In this document: piece by piece, positions 16,627 through 25,767 of the stretch
How positions within the stretch are numbered: position 1 is the stretch's first letter
How the letters are laid out: each line of letters opens with the position of its first letter
NCBI GenBank assembly: GCA_944382835.1
Contig: CALWNP010000002.1
Span: 42,096 to 106,095, forward strand
Reading direction: 5' to 3'
Source of the DNA: an uncultured Gemmiger sp.
Lineage (GTDB): Bacteria > Bacillota > Clostridia > Oscillospirales > Ruminococcaceae
Length of the DNA stretch: 64,000 nucleotides
Notes under the pieces: model-generated
Database searches by the model: none
The model's input: the letters and a program-made list of their open reading frames with translations, nothing else
What the model was told of the DNA's origin: nothing
Program-made: the position numbers and the translations under genes

Positions 16627-17511
16627 ATGGGAATCTTTCGTTTCAACTTCCGCAGTGAGATCCTGGGCCGGTATGTGGACATCTCGGTGGCCTACCCCAC
16701 CGACAGCTACCGCTGCCCGCCCACCCCGGCCATGGCCAACCGTGCCCACCGCGGCGGTGCCGAGGAGGGCAAGCCCTTCTACCGCCCCGGCATGAAGTTC
16801 CAGACCGTCTACCTGCTGCACGGCGGCGGGGACGACGACACCCTGACCTATCGCTACACCAATGTGGAGGAGGCCGCCCAGCGCAACCATGTGATGCTGG
16901 TCACCCCCAACATTGCCAACAGCTTTGGCATCGACACCCGGTACGGCGTCGCCTATCAGACCTTCCTCACCGAGGAACTTCCCACCGTGGTCCAGGCCCT
17001 CTTCGCCTCCTCCCCGGCGCGGGAAGACAACTTCATCATGGGCTATGCCATGGGCGGCAACGCGGCGCTGGGCGCGGCGGTCTGCCGGCCCGACCGGTAC
17101 GCCGCCTGTGTGGACATCTCGGGGGGCATCGGGCTGACCGTTCGCCCCGAGACCCTGCAGGCCGAGCTGGACGGGGACCACTTCAAGAATGTGATGCCCC
17201 TCTTCAACCACAGCTTCGGACCCAGCCGGGAGCTGGAGGGCAGCGACCTGGACCTGCGGGCCCAGCTGCTGCGCCACCGGCAGGCCGGGGACCCCGAATG
17301 CAAGTTCATCGTGGTCTGCGGCAGCGAGGAATTCATCCGCCCCCGGGTGGAGGGAGATGTGGCCGCCATGCAGGCCCTGAAGATGGATGTGACCTACATC
17401 AGCGCCTTGGGCTATGCCCACGACTTCCGGCTGTGGAACCATTATCTGGAGCTGGCGTTGGACCGGCTTTTGCCCCTCAAGCGCTGTGCAATTGATCCCG
17501 AAACCAAGTGA
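16627..17511 (+). CDS. Esterase-like protein with Ser-to-Ala at the nucleophile
   Basis: A 294-aa CE1/esterase-D-like protein with a clear fold signature (VYLLHGGGDDDTLTY near 61-75) and a retained C-terminal His (LGYAHDFRLW). The nucleophile elbow reads MGYAMGGNA, with Ala at about 141 (codon GCC) where active relatives have Ser. Hydrolysis by the usual mechanism should be abolished. The frame is intact, with GAGGA before the ATG. An unusual basic/Gly-rich insert lies at ~30-55. It stands directly before the active esterase at 17528. A binding or regulatory role, or a changed mechanism, is possible. Confidence 0.75.
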   Translation: MGIFRFNFRSEILGRYVDISVAYPTDSYRCPPTPAMANRAHRGGAEEGKPFYRPGMKFQTVYLLHGGGDDDTLTYRYTNVEEAAQRNHVMLVTPNIANSFGIDTRYGVAYQTFLTEELPTVVQALFASSPAREDNFIMGYAMGGNAALGAAVCRPDRYAACVDISGGIGLTVRPETLQAELDGDHFKNVMPLFNHSFGPSRELEGSDLDLRAQLLRHRQAGDPECKFIVVCGSEEFIRPRVEGDVAAMQALKMDVTYISALGYAHDFRLWNHYLELALDRLLPLKRCAIDPETK

Positions 17512-17527
17512 GGAGTGAAAACAAGTT

Positions 17528-18355
17528 ATGGCAAACTTCCGACTCTACTATTTTTCCGAAGTTCTCAAGATGAAGGTGGGCGTCAACGTCATCATCCCCG
17601 AGAACACCTGGGGCCATTCCCTGGCCGACCGTCCCAAAGGATACCGGTATCCGGTGCTCTGGCTGCAGTCCGGCGGCGGTTTTGACTACACCGACTGGCA
17701 GCGCTACACCGCCCTGGAACTTTACGCCTCGGAGGTCGGTGTGGCGGTGGTTTGCTCCGGCACCTACTGCTCCGGCTATATGGACACCGTCCACGGGGAC
17801 TTCAAATACTTCTCCCAGCTCTCCATCGAGACCCCTAAGGTGGTCCGCCACCTCTTCCCCCTGTCGGAGGACCCCCAGCAGAACTTCCTGGCCGGCTTCT
17901 CCATGGGCGGCTACGGCTCGCTGAAATGGCTGGTGCGGGACCCCGAACAGTTCGGGGCCATCGGCCTCTTCTCGGGGCTGAAGAACGTGGCCGACCTGCC
18001 CATCGACGACGGCATGCGGGATGGCAACGATGAATTTTACATGTTTGACACCGCCTTCGGCAAGCAGGAGTACATTGTCAACACCGAAAACGACATCTGC
18101 TACATGATCGACAAGCAGATGGCCGCCGGCAAGAAGTTCCCCCGGGCCTACATGGCCACCGGTGTGGAGGACGCCCACTACCAGGACAACGTCACCTTCA
18201 TGGACAAATACGCCAAACAGGGCCTGGACATCTACCGCACCATCGACCACGGCTACCACAACTGGGAGTACTGCGACAAGCACGTCAAGAAATACCTGGA
18301 CTGGCTGGTCTCGGAGGGCAAGATCAAGGAGTCCTTTGTCCGGGCCAGCGAGTAA
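17528..18355 (+). CDS. Cytoplasmic esterase, CE1/esterase-D-like (active, paired with pseudoenzyme)
   Basis: A 275-aa alpha/beta hydrolase, the near twin of the gene at 6684: VIIPENTWGHSLADRP and SGGGFDYTDWQRYTALELYA match closely. The triad is intact: Ser at about 125 in GFSMGGYG, Asp in GVEDAHYQD, His in HGYHNWEY. No signal peptide is present. A GAGGAG site lies some 11-13 bases upstream, a little far. The serine-less partner starts 15 bases after its stop, the same order as at 6684/7531, so the two-gene unit was probably duplicated as a block. Confidence 0.86.
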   Translation: MANFRLYYFSEVLKMKVGVNVIIPENTWGHSLADRPKGYRYPVLWLQSGGGFDYTDWQRYTALELYASEVGVAVVCSGTYCSGYMDTVHGDFKYFSQLSIETPKVVRHLFPLSEDPQQNFLAGFSMGGYGSLKWLVRDPEQFGAIGLFSGLKNVADLPIDDGMRDGNDEFYMFDTAFGKQEYIVNTENDICYMIDKQMAAGKKFPRAYMATGVEDAHYQDNVTFMDKYAKQGLDIYRTIDHGYHNWEYCDKHVKKYLDWLVSEGKIKESFVRASE

Positions 18356-18370
18356 GGAGGGAGCACAAAT

Positions 18371-19138
18371 ATGGCACAGATTGAAATGAATGCACTGTCG
18401 GTCATCACCTGCGGCTCCATCTCGGTGCGGATTTTCCTGCCTGAGATGAACCTGCTGGCCCTGGACGACAAGGAACATCAGAAGAAATACCCGGTCCTCT
18501 GGCTGCTGCACAACGAGGGCGGCGCCGCCCTGGACTGGCTTTCCACCCCCGCCGAGCAGCTGGCTGCCAAGTACGGCATCTTCATCATCGCGCCGGACCA
18601 GCACCACTGCCTGTGCACCAACATGAAGTTCGGCCCCCGGTTTGAGGTCTTCCTCAGCACCGAGCTGCCGGGCATCTGCCGCAACAACCTGCCCATCTCG
18701 GAGGACCCGGCCCAAAACTGGGTCGGCGGCGTGGGCACCGGCGGCTACGGCGCCCTCAAGATGGCCCTCAAGTACCCCGAGACCTTCTCCAAGGCGGTTT
18801 CGTTCAACGGGGTGCTGGACCTGGAAGCCATCTGCAAGAAGGCCGCCGCCGGCGAGGAAACCGGCATCTACCACAACAAGGCTTCGCTGGAGGCGGTGTT
18901 CGGAGACCTGGACAGCTTTGCCGGCAGCGAGAATGATCTGTACGCCCTGGCCAAGAAACCCACCCAGGCCAAGCTCTGGATGGGCTGGGAACAGGACGCC
19001 CCGGTGGCGGAGGAAAACCGCCGTCTGGCCGATTTGCTGGGCGATGCCGCCCAGACCGTCACCCTTGGCGCCGGCGCCGACCTGGGTTCCTGCCAGGCCA
19101 GCCTGCCCGCCGCGGTGGAATGGCTGATGAAAGGCTGA
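18371..19138 (+). CDS. Esterase-like pseudoenzyme lacking catalytic Ser and His
   Basis: A 255-aa homologue of the pseudoenzyme at 7531: both begin with a short N-terminus ending LNALS or MNALS, and both have ELPGICR or EFPGICR before the elbow. The elbow is VGGVGTGGYG with Gly at about 122 in place of Ser. No His occurs in the C-terminal segment (AGADLGSCQASLPAAVEWL). The frame is intact and GGAGGG precedes the ATG. Conservation of the same loss in two copies suggests a selected non-catalytic function, perhaps as a subunit of the active esterase before it. Confidence 0.77.
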   Translation: MAQIEMNALSVITCGSISVRIFLPEMNLLALDDKEHQKKYPVLWLLHNEGGAALDWLSTPAEQLAAKYGIFIIAPDQHHCLCTNMKFGPRFEVFLSTELPGICRNNLPISEDPAQNWVGGVGTGGYGALKMALKYPETFSKAVSFNGVLDLEAICKKAAAGEETGIYHNKASLEAVFGDLDSFAGSENDLYALAKKPTQAKLWMGWEQDAPVAEENRRLADLLGDAAQTVTLGAGADLGSCQASLPAAVEWLMKG

Positions 19139-19151
19139 GAGGAGGAACCCC

Positions 19152-20654
19152 ATGAAACTGCATCTGCGCGCCGGCACCCCCGACGATGCCAACCGCGAGT
19201 ACCTGCCCGAAAAGATCAAGGGCAGCGACATTGTGGTCAACGAGAACGGCAACAACTCCCAACCCTATCCCGCCGGGCTGCGGGAGGTCACCGGCGTTCT
19301 GGCCGACGGCCTGGAGGACCGCTGGTATGAGTATGTCCCCGCCAGCTACGACGGCAGCAAGCCGGTGCCGCTGGTGGTGGGCAACCACGGCGGTCTGATG
19401 ACCGGCTGGGGCCACGCCATCTACACCTCCTGGACCATGGTGGCCGACCGGGAAGGCTTCATCTGCGTCTTCCCCGACGCCCACTCCAAGCGGATGTGGA
19501 CGGTGGAAGGGGTCTTTGACAACTTTGACCCCAAGGACGCCCCCGACCTGCCCATCCAGCTGGCCCCCAAGGACTGGACCGAGAACCACGACCTGAAGTT
19601 CCTGGAAGCCCTGATCCTCCATATGGAAAAGACCTACAACATCGATCCCGGCCGGGTCTTCATGCAGGGCATGTCCATGGGCAACCTGATGACCAGCATG
19701 TTCGCCCGGTACAAGGGCCAGCTGCTGGCCGGCGCCGCCGGTTCCGGCGGGCCCACCAAGCCCGAGCTGCTCTACACCCAGGACGGCCAGATCATCAACC
19801 GGGGCGGCCCCATGGCCATCTGGCAGTCCCGCCCCGAAAAGAACGGCCTGCCCCCGGGAGGCCACTACGACGAGGCGGAGGTCAACAAGTATTCCCGCTT
19901 CTACTGGCTCAAGATCAACGAATGTGACCCCATCCCCCAGATCCGCATCGAGGGAGAGGACAACTTCGCCTTCTACCACGGCAAAAAGGCCGATCTGGTC
20001 TATCTGGACATCAAGAACCGGGACCACGGCCAGACCCTGGACGAAGCCTTCCTCTACTGGGATTACCTCTTCTCGGGGGTGCGCAAGAACCCCGACGGAA
20101 CCCTGGAGATGGGCAAGAGCATCCGGCCCCGGGTGGGGGACGAATTTGCCATCGCGGTGTCGGAGGGCTATGACCAGTGCTGGTTCCGCAACCAGCTGCA
20201 CCCCCTCAAGACCCCGGCGGTGCGCTGGCAGAAGCTCAAGTACCACGGCCTGAACGGCGGCCAGATTGTCCGCGGTGAGTACCTCTGTGTGCCGCTGAGC
20301 TTTTTGGCCGAGGCGGTGGGCGCCCAGTACCTGCCCAACGAGGACGGCTCGGAGGTGGAGCTGGTGCTGCAGGACGGCCGGCATGTCCAGTTTGCCCGGG
20401 GCAGCATCGGCTGTGTCATCGACGACACCATGCGCTGCATGTACTGCGAGGCCCTGCACCGCAGCGGCGAGCTGCTGGTGAGCATCGAGTGGTTCTGCAA
20501 GTACCTCTTCAACTACCATGTCTCGTCCTGCAACGGGGTGGTCTATGTCACCGACCACTTCATCGATCTGTCCTACTTCATGGCCGACCTCATCAAGGAC
20601 CTTTTTGCCGGCAAGGCCATGCCGGATGATTTTTCCAACATTGTGGTGGACTGA
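19152..20654 (+). CDS. PHB-depolymerase-like esterase with Cu-amine-oxidase-N-like domain (paralogue 3 of 5)
   Basis: A 500-aa paralogue with the shared N-terminal segment (LPEKIKGSDIVVNENGNNSQ), HGGLMTGWG, nucleophile Ser at about 175 in QGMSMG, GEDNFAFY and NRDHGQ. The C-terminal ~130 residues are the stalk-like domain (VPLSFLAEAVGA, GRHVQFARG). No signal peptide is seen. GAGGAGG lies before the ATG, 13 bases after the pseudoenzyme stop. Closest in the N-terminal segment to the gene at 10726. Confidence 0.82.
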   Translation: MKLHLRAGTPDDANREYLPEKIKGSDIVVNENGNNSQPYPAGLREVTGVLADGLEDRWYEYVPASYDGSKPVPLVVGNHGGLMTGWGHAIYTSWTMVADREGFICVFPDAHSKRMWTVEGVFDNFDPKDAPDLPIQLAPKDWTENHDLKFLEALILHMEKTYNIDPGRVFMQGMSMGNLMTSMFARYKGQLLAGAAGSGGPTKPELLYTQDGQIINRGGPMAIWQSRPEKNGLPPGGHYDEAEVNKYSRFYWLKINECDPIPQIRIEGEDNFAFYHGKKADLVYLDIKNRDHGQTLDEAFLYWDYLFSGVRKNPDGTLEMGKSIRPRVGDEFAIAVSEGYDQCWFRNQLHPLKTPAVRWQKLKYHGLNGGQIVRGEYLCVPLSFLAEAVGAQYLPNEDGSEVELVLQDGRHVQFARGSIGCVIDDTMRCMYCEALHRSGELLVSIEWFCKYLFNYHVSSCNGVVYVTDHFIDLSYFMADLIKDLFAGKAMPDDFSNIVVD

Positions 20655-20668
20655 CAGGAGGAGTTTTC

Positions 20669-21769
20669 ATGGAAATTACGCTGCACACCCGGATGGAGGA
20701 CTACGGCCAGATGGTGGAGGGCATCACGGTCCAGCTGGACGCTGCCGCCCCCGCCCTGAAACCGGAGGACTTCCACTGTGCCAACTGCTTTGACGATCTG
20801 ACCGCGGTGCGGCCCATCGGTGGCATCCGCAAGGTGGAGGCCCAGGGCAACATCCTGGAAGTAACCCCCGACCCCTTCCTCTACCGCTGTGATTTTGCGG
20901 TGAGCTGCCCCGCCCTGGACCTGACCATCACCAAGGAGAGCGCCACCAACACCACCCTCCTCCACGAGGAGATGTTCCGCGCTGTGGTGGAAAACGGGGT
21001 CCACTACCGGCTGTATGAGCCGGACCACACCGCTCCCCGCCCGCTGATCCTCTTCCTCCACGGAGGCGGCGGCAGCGGCGAGGACAACATGCTCCAGCTC
21101 ACCGACACCATCGGCGCCATCAAGCTGGCCGAGCGGCTGCCCGACATGTATGTGCTGGCCCCCCAGGCTCCCTCGGGCGGGCTGACCATGGAGGAGATGT
21201 TCGCCAAGATGCAGGCCAAGGGCAACCCCTATGCGGTGGACATCGGGGCCGATCCCGACAACGACCGCAACGACCGGGGCTGGAACCGGGAATACCTGGG
21301 CCGGGTCTGTGATGTGATCCGCCGCCTCATCGCCGAGGGCAAGGTGGACCCCCACCGGGTCTACGCCATCGGGATGAGCATGGGCGGTTTCGGCACCATC
21401 AAGGTGGTCTCCTCGGCCCCCGAGCTCTTTGCCGCCTGTGTGCCCATCTGCCCCAGCATGAACGGGGAGAGCTATCCCATCCTGGAAAACTTCCCCGACG
21501 TGCCGGCCTACATTTCCAGCGCCTACATTGACCACCAGGCCAGCCGCCACGCCTATCTGCTGCGGGCGGTGCAGAAACTGTGGGAGAAGGGCCGCCGGGA
21601 CATCCGCTTCACCCTCTTCTCCCAGGAGGAGCTGGCGGCCTACGGCATCGGCACCAACCCCAACCTCTCGATGAAGGACCTGTACATGGAAAACCACAAC
21701 AGCTGGATCCTGGTCATGCACAACGAATACGGCATCCTGGACTGGATGCTGTCCCACCGCAAACCCTGA
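20669..21769 (+). CDS. Esterase with N-terminal beta domain
   Basis: A 366-aa protein. Residues ~1-105 are probably a beta-sandwich, followed by an alpha/beta hydrolase of the PHB-depolymerase/acetylxylan-esterase type: LILFLHGGGGSGEDN near 126-140, nucleophile Ser at about 237 in IGMSMGG and HNSW near the C-terminus as the likely His. The N-terminal domain resembles the Ig-like domain that precedes the hydrolase in some secreted esterases, but there is no signal peptide. GGAGGAG precedes the ATG. It lies in the operon between two of the ~500-aa paralogues. Confidence 0.82.
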   Translation: MEITLHTRMEDYGQMVEGITVQLDAAAPALKPEDFHCANCFDDLTAVRPIGGIRKVEAQGNILEVTPDPFLYRCDFAVSCPALDLTITKESATNTTLLHEEMFRAVVENGVHYRLYEPDHTAPRPLILFLHGGGGSGEDNMLQLTDTIGAIKLAERLPDMYVLAPQAPSGGLTMEEMFAKMQAKGNPYAVDIGADPDNDRNDRGWNREYLGRVCDVIRRLIAEGKVDPHRVYAIGMSMGGFGTIKVVSSAPELFAACVPICPSMNGESYPILENFPDVPAYISSAYIDHQASRHAYLLRAVQKLWEKGRRDIRFTLFSQEELAAYGIGTNPNLSMKDLYMENHNSWILVMHNEYGILDWMLSHRKP

Positions 21770-21812
21770 CATCCCGGCCCTGTCCCGGGAAATTCAAGAG
21801 GAGGCAAACGCC

Positions 21813-23318
21813 ATGGAACACAAGATCATCCTGCAGCCGGGGGATCTCAACGACGAAAACCGGGACTACCTGCCCGCTGCCATCAAGGGCAGCCGGATGG
21901 TGGTCAATGAGAACGGCAACAACTCCCAGGTTTACCCTGCCCGGCTCACCGAGCACACCGGGGATCTGGTGGGGGACGGCATCCAGGACACCTGGTACGA
22001 GTACGTCCCCGAAAGCTACGACCCCGCCAAAAAGACCCCGCTGGTCTTTTCGATGCACGGCGGGCTGATGACCGGCTGGGGCCAGTGCATCTACACCTCC
22101 TGGAGCCTGGTGGCCGACAAGGAAGGGTTCATCTGTGTCTTCCCCTCGGCCAGCTCCCGCGGGATGTGGATGATCGAGTGCGACAGCAAAATGGTGGACG
22201 AGCTCTCCACCACCGCCGAGGATGGGGTGCCGGTGCTCAACCGCCCCATCGGCACGGTGGACCAGTACCACGATGTCCGGCTGGTGATGAAGCTGCTGGA
22301 GCGGATGCGCCAGAACTACAACATCGACGAGACCCGGGTCTACATCCAGGGCATGAGCATGGGCAACGCCATGACCAGCCAGGTGGCCCGGTACATGGGG
22401 GCGCATTTTGCCGCCGCCGCAGGTTCCGGCTGCCCCACCAATCCCAAGCTGCTCTTTGACGAGGACAACCACCTGATCAACCAGGGCGGCCCCATGGATA
22501 TCTGGCAGTCCCGGCTGGAATGGGACCGCACCCCGCCCCACTACGGCGAGGAGGACCGCCCAGTGGTGCTGGGCAACATCAACTACTGGCGCCGGCTGGA
22601 CGAGGCCATGGGCCAGCCCGAAATCGCCATCCAGGGGGAGAAGAACCTCTTCTTCTACCGGGGCGAAAAGGGCAACGTCATGCTGATGGATGTCCACAAC
22701 CGGGACCACGGCCAGACCTTTGACGACGCCCAGATGGTCTGGGACTACCTCTTCTCGGGGGCGTCCAAGACCGCCGACGGGGTGGTGCATCACACCGCCA
22801 CCCGCCGCACCTTCACCCCCGACAAGGCCGCCCTGGCCCTGACCGAGGGGGCGGAGTACGCCCTGGTCAACGGCAAACGCACCCCCATCGGGGGCAAGGT
22901 CTTCCGCCGGGACAAGATCAAGTACCACGGTCTCAACGGCAGCTACCTGGTCCGGGGCAGCTATCTCTACGCCCCGGTGGCCTTCCTGGCCGAAGTGTTC
23001 GGCGGGACCCTCCTCTCGGACGGGGACACCGCCGCCATCCGGCTGGCTGACGGCCGGGAGCTGACCTTCGCCCACGGCTGCATCGGCTGCACCATCGACA
23101 ACACCATCGAATCGATGCTCTGCGACGCCATCACCAAGGAGGGCAAGCTCTACATCCCGGCCGAGTGGTTCTGCGCCGCCCTGTACAACTGGCATGTGTC
23201 CAGCTACGGCAGCAGCCTCTACGCCACCGACCACTACGCCGTCCTCTCCCGCTATGCCGACTGGGTGATCTCGGACATCCTGCTGGGCACCGAGGGAGAG
23301 CAGCGCGGGATGGTCTGA
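21813..23318 (+). CDS. PHB-depolymerase-like esterase with Cu-amine-oxidase-N-like domain (paralogue 4 of 5)
   Basis: A 501-aa paralogue, the most divergent of the five. It keeps SRMVVNENGNNSQ, HGGLMTGWG, nucleophile Ser at about 182 in QGMSMG and NRDHGQ. The acid motif GEDN of the others is GEKN here, so the catalytic acid may lie elsewhere. The stalk-like domain is present but altered (APVAFLAEVFGG, GRELTFAHG). No signal peptide is seen. AGAGGAGG precedes the ATG. Divergence at the acid position suggests a changed substrate or a different triad geometry. Confidence 0.8.
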   Translation: MEHKIILQPGDLNDENRDYLPAAIKGSRMVVNENGNNSQVYPARLTEHTGDLVGDGIQDTWYEYVPESYDPAKKTPLVFSMHGGLMTGWGQCIYTSWSLVADKEGFICVFPSASSRGMWMIECDSKMVDELSTTAEDGVPVLNRPIGTVDQYHDVRLVMKLLERMRQNYNIDETRVYIQGMSMGNAMTSQVARYMGAHFAAAAGSGCPTNPKLLFDEDNHLINQGGPMDIWQSRLEWDRTPPHYGEEDRPVVLGNINYWRRLDEAMGQPEIAIQGEKNLFFYRGEKGNVMLMDVHNRDHGQTFDDAQMVWDYLFSGASKTADGVVHHTATRRTFTPDKAALALTEGAEYALVNGKRTPIGGKVFRRDKIKYHGLNGSYLVRGSYLYAPVAFLAEVFGGTLLSDGDTAAIRLADGRELTFAHGCIGCTIDNTIESMLCDAITKEGKLYIPAEWFCAALYNWHVSSYGSSLYATDHYAVLSRYADWVISDILLGTEGEQRGMV

Positions 23319-23364
23319 GGACCCCTGCCTCAGGTTCAGTAATTCTGGAAAGGATGAATCGGAT

Positions 23365-24240
23365 ATGGAAATGCAAAAGTATCAGTACCATGATGTCAAC
23401 TTCCGCGGCACCATCGAGCGGGTGACCTACCAGACCACCAACCCCGAGGGGGAGCCCCGCACCAAGTACGCCAACGTCTACCTGCCCTACGGCTACAACC
23501 CCGAGGACAAGGAAACCAAATACAACATCCTCTACATGATGCACGGCGGCGGCGGCAACGCCGATGCCTGGCTGGACTGCTGCCAGGTCAAGAACATGCT
23601 GGACTACTGCTTTGCCGAAAAGGTGGCCCATCCCATGATCGTGGTCTTCCCCTCCTTCTACAAGGAGCAGATCTCCCGGGTGGGCGCGCCGGTGGCCGAT
23701 GTGGAGCGCACCAAGGTGATGCAGTTCATCCCCGAGGTGACCGCCGAGCTGCTGCCGGCGGTGGAGTCCCGGTACAACACCTACACCACCGATGTGTCGG
23801 ATGCCGGGCTGCGGGCCTCCCGGGCCCATCGCGGCTTCGGCGGCTTCTCCATGGGCAGCTGCACCACCTGGTTCAACTTCCTGCAGAACCTGGCCTACTT
23901 CCGCACCTTCCTGCCGCTGAGCGGCGACAGCTGGGTGGTCTGCTCCAAGGGCGGCGAGCTCAAGCCGGTGGAGACCGCCAAGTATCTCTGCGACGCCGCC
24001 GCCAAGGCCAAGGCCGAAGGGCTGGACTTCCAGATCTTTGCGGCCACCGGCTCCAAGGACCCGGCCTGCCCCGCCATGACCCCCCAGATCGAGGAGATGA
24101 AGAAGTACTCCGATGTCTTCGTCTATGACGAGGACCCCACCAAGGGCAACCTGCACTTTGCGGTGGCCGAGGGCGAAGTCCACGCCTACGAAGCGGTGTA
24201 CAACTACCTGTATACCTACCTGCCCTACCTGTTCCAATAA
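23365..24240 (+). CDS. Carbohydrate esterase family 1-like (feruloyl/acetylxylan esterase type)
   Basis: A 291-aa CE1-type esterase. YANVYLPYGYNPED, then NILYMMHGGGGNADAW near 54-69, are hallmarks of feruloyl/acetylxylan esterases. The nucleophile Ser is at about 162 in GGFSMGS, a likely acid Asp is in ATGSKDPACP and a His is in GEVHAY. The typical family is secreted; this one has no signal peptide. GGAAAGG precedes the ATG at 23365; the ATG at 23371 is an alternative. It is followed 21 bases later by the fifth PHB-depolymerase-like paralogue. Confidence 0.87.
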   Translation: MEMQKYQYHDVNFRGTIERVTYQTTNPEGEPRTKYANVYLPYGYNPEDKETKYNILYMMHGGGGNADAWLDCCQVKNMLDYCFAEKVAHPMIVVFPSFYKEQISRVGAPVADVERTKVMQFIPEVTAELLPAVESRYNTYTTDVSDAGLRASRAHRGFGGFSMGSCTTWFNFLQNLAYFRTFLPLSGDSWVVCSKGGELKPVETAKYLCDAAAKAKAEGLDFQIFAATGSKDPACPAMTPQIEEMKKYSDVFVYDEDPTKGNLHFAVAEGEVHAYEAVYNYLYTYLPYLFQ

Positions 24241-24261
24241 ATTCTGAATGAGGTGAAGATC

Positions 24262-25719
24262 ATGAGTCTGAGACTGCAAGCGGGCAACCCCAACGACGCC
24301 AACCGGGATTACGTCCCCCTGGCCATCAAGGGAACCGACATGACGGTAAACGAAAACGGCAACAACTCCCAGGTCTATCCGGCCAAGCTGCAGGAATTTT
24401 CCGGCGTGCTGGCCGACGGGCTGGAGGATCACTGGTACGAGTATGTGCCCGACAGCTACAACGGCAGCAAGCCGGTGCCGCTGGTCATCAGCAACCACGG
24501 CGGCCTGATGAACGGCTGGGCCCAGGCGGTGTACAGCTCCTGGACCCTGCTGGCCGAGCGGGAGGGCTTTATCTGCGTCTTTCCCGACGCCCACGAGCTG
24601 CAGATGTGGACCCTGCAGGGGATGCAGGCCCGGGTGAAGGCCAACCCCGAGCTGGTGCTGCCCCTGCCGGTGGACCCCGAGGACTTCCACGACAACCACG
24701 ACCTGAACTTTGTCAAGGCGCTGATTGCCAAGACCCAGGAAAAGTACAACATCGATGCCACCCGCATCTACATGCAGGGCATGAGCATGGGCCACATGAT
24801 GTCCGATCAGTTCGCCCGCTACTACGGCAACATCCTGGCCGGCGTCGCCGGTTCCGGCGCCACCCCCATGGAGAGCCAGCTCTACGCCCCCGACGGCAGC
24901 CTGATGAACTGGGGCGGCCCGGTGCCCATGTGGATCTCCCACCCCGAGAAGAACGGGATGGACGGCCCCAAGGAGAATGAGAACAAGGCGCTGAAGTGCG
25001 GCCGGGAATACTGGATGAAGGTCAACGGCGTCCACACCGCCCCCCAGATCCGGATTGTGGGGGAGGACAACTTCGCCTTCTACACCGGCGACAAGGCGGA
25101 TCTGGTCTACCTGGACATCAAGAACCGGGACCACGGCCAGGCGCTGGACGAAGCCTTCTACTACTGGAACTACATGTTCTCCGGCCTGCGCCGGATGCCC
25201 GACGGCACCCTGGTCAAGGACAAGACCATCTGGGAGGCCACCGGCGACAAGTTCGCCCTGGCCGTCACCCCCGGCACCAAGAAGGCCTGGTTCCACAACG
25301 CCGTCACCGAGATGCCGGTGGCCCCGCTGCTGTGGCAGAAGCTGAAGTACCACGGCCTCAACGGCGGCCAGATCGTCCGGGGCGAGTACCTCTGCGTCAG
25401 TCTGCGCTTCCTGGCCCAGGTCTTCGGCGCCGAGTACTCCACCGACGAGGCCGGGCTGGAAGCCACCCTCAAGCTGGCCGACGGCCGGGTGGTCAAGGTT
25501 TCCCGGGGCGTCATCGGCTGCCTGGTGGATGACAACCTCTACGCCATGTACTGCGAAGCCCTCCACCGGGACGGCGAGCTGATGGTCAGTGTGGAGTGGT
25601 TCTGCCGCTTCCTCTTCAACCTCAACGTCTCGGTCTGCGACGGGGTGGCCTATGTCACCGACCACTTTGCCGAGCTCTCCACCTTCATGGCCGAACTGAT
25701 CAAGGAAGAACTGCAGTAA
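24262..25719 (+). CDS. PHB-depolymerase-like esterase with Cu-amine-oxidase-N-like domain (paralogue 5 of 5)
   Basis: A 485-aa paralogue with TVNENGNNSQ, HGGLMNGWA, nucleophile Ser at about 175 in QGMSMG, GEDNFAFY and NRDHGQ. The stalk-like C-terminal domain has VSLRFLAQVFGA and GRVVKVSRG. The start is the ATG at 24262 with AGGTGA five bases upstream; an in-frame GTG at 24253 overlaps the ribosome binding site. No signal peptide is seen. Within the family it is closest to the copies at 12262 and 19152 in the N-terminal half. Confidence 0.82.
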   Translation: MSLRLQAGNPNDANRDYVPLAIKGTDMTVNENGNNSQVYPAKLQEFSGVLADGLEDHWYEYVPDSYNGSKPVPLVISNHGGLMNGWAQAVYSSWTLLAEREGFICVFPDAHELQMWTLQGMQARVKANPELVLPLPVDPEDFHDNHDLNFVKALIAKTQEKYNIDATRIYMQGMSMGHMMSDQFARYYGNILAGVAGSGATPMESQLYAPDGSLMNWGGPVPMWISHPEKNGMDGPKENENKALKCGREYWMKVNGVHTAPQIRIVGEDNFAFYTGDKADLVYLDIKNRDHGQALDEAFYYWNYMFSGLRRMPDGTLVKDKTIWEATGDKFALAVTPGTKKAWFHNAVTEMPVAPLLWQKLKYHGLNGGQIVRGEYLCVSLRFLAQVFGAEYSTDEAGLEATLKLADGRVVKVSRGVIGCLVDDNLYAMYCEALHRDGELMVSVEWFCRFLFNLNVSVCDGVAYVTDHFAELSTFMAELIKEELQ

Positions 25720-25767
25720 GTTTCTTTCCCGGCCCGCCGGGTCATTCCAACAGAAAGGAACGGTTTC

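Noticed and set aside
10615-17442. A 2275-codon open frame on the minus strand opposite the esterase genes
   Set aside because: It is antisense to many well-supported genes, has low-complexity Gly/Val/His composition, no ribosome binding site and arises from strong GC-rich codon bias. Similar shadows at 23131-26976 (minus) and 31000-36501 and 41574-46475 (plus) were rejected for the same reasons.
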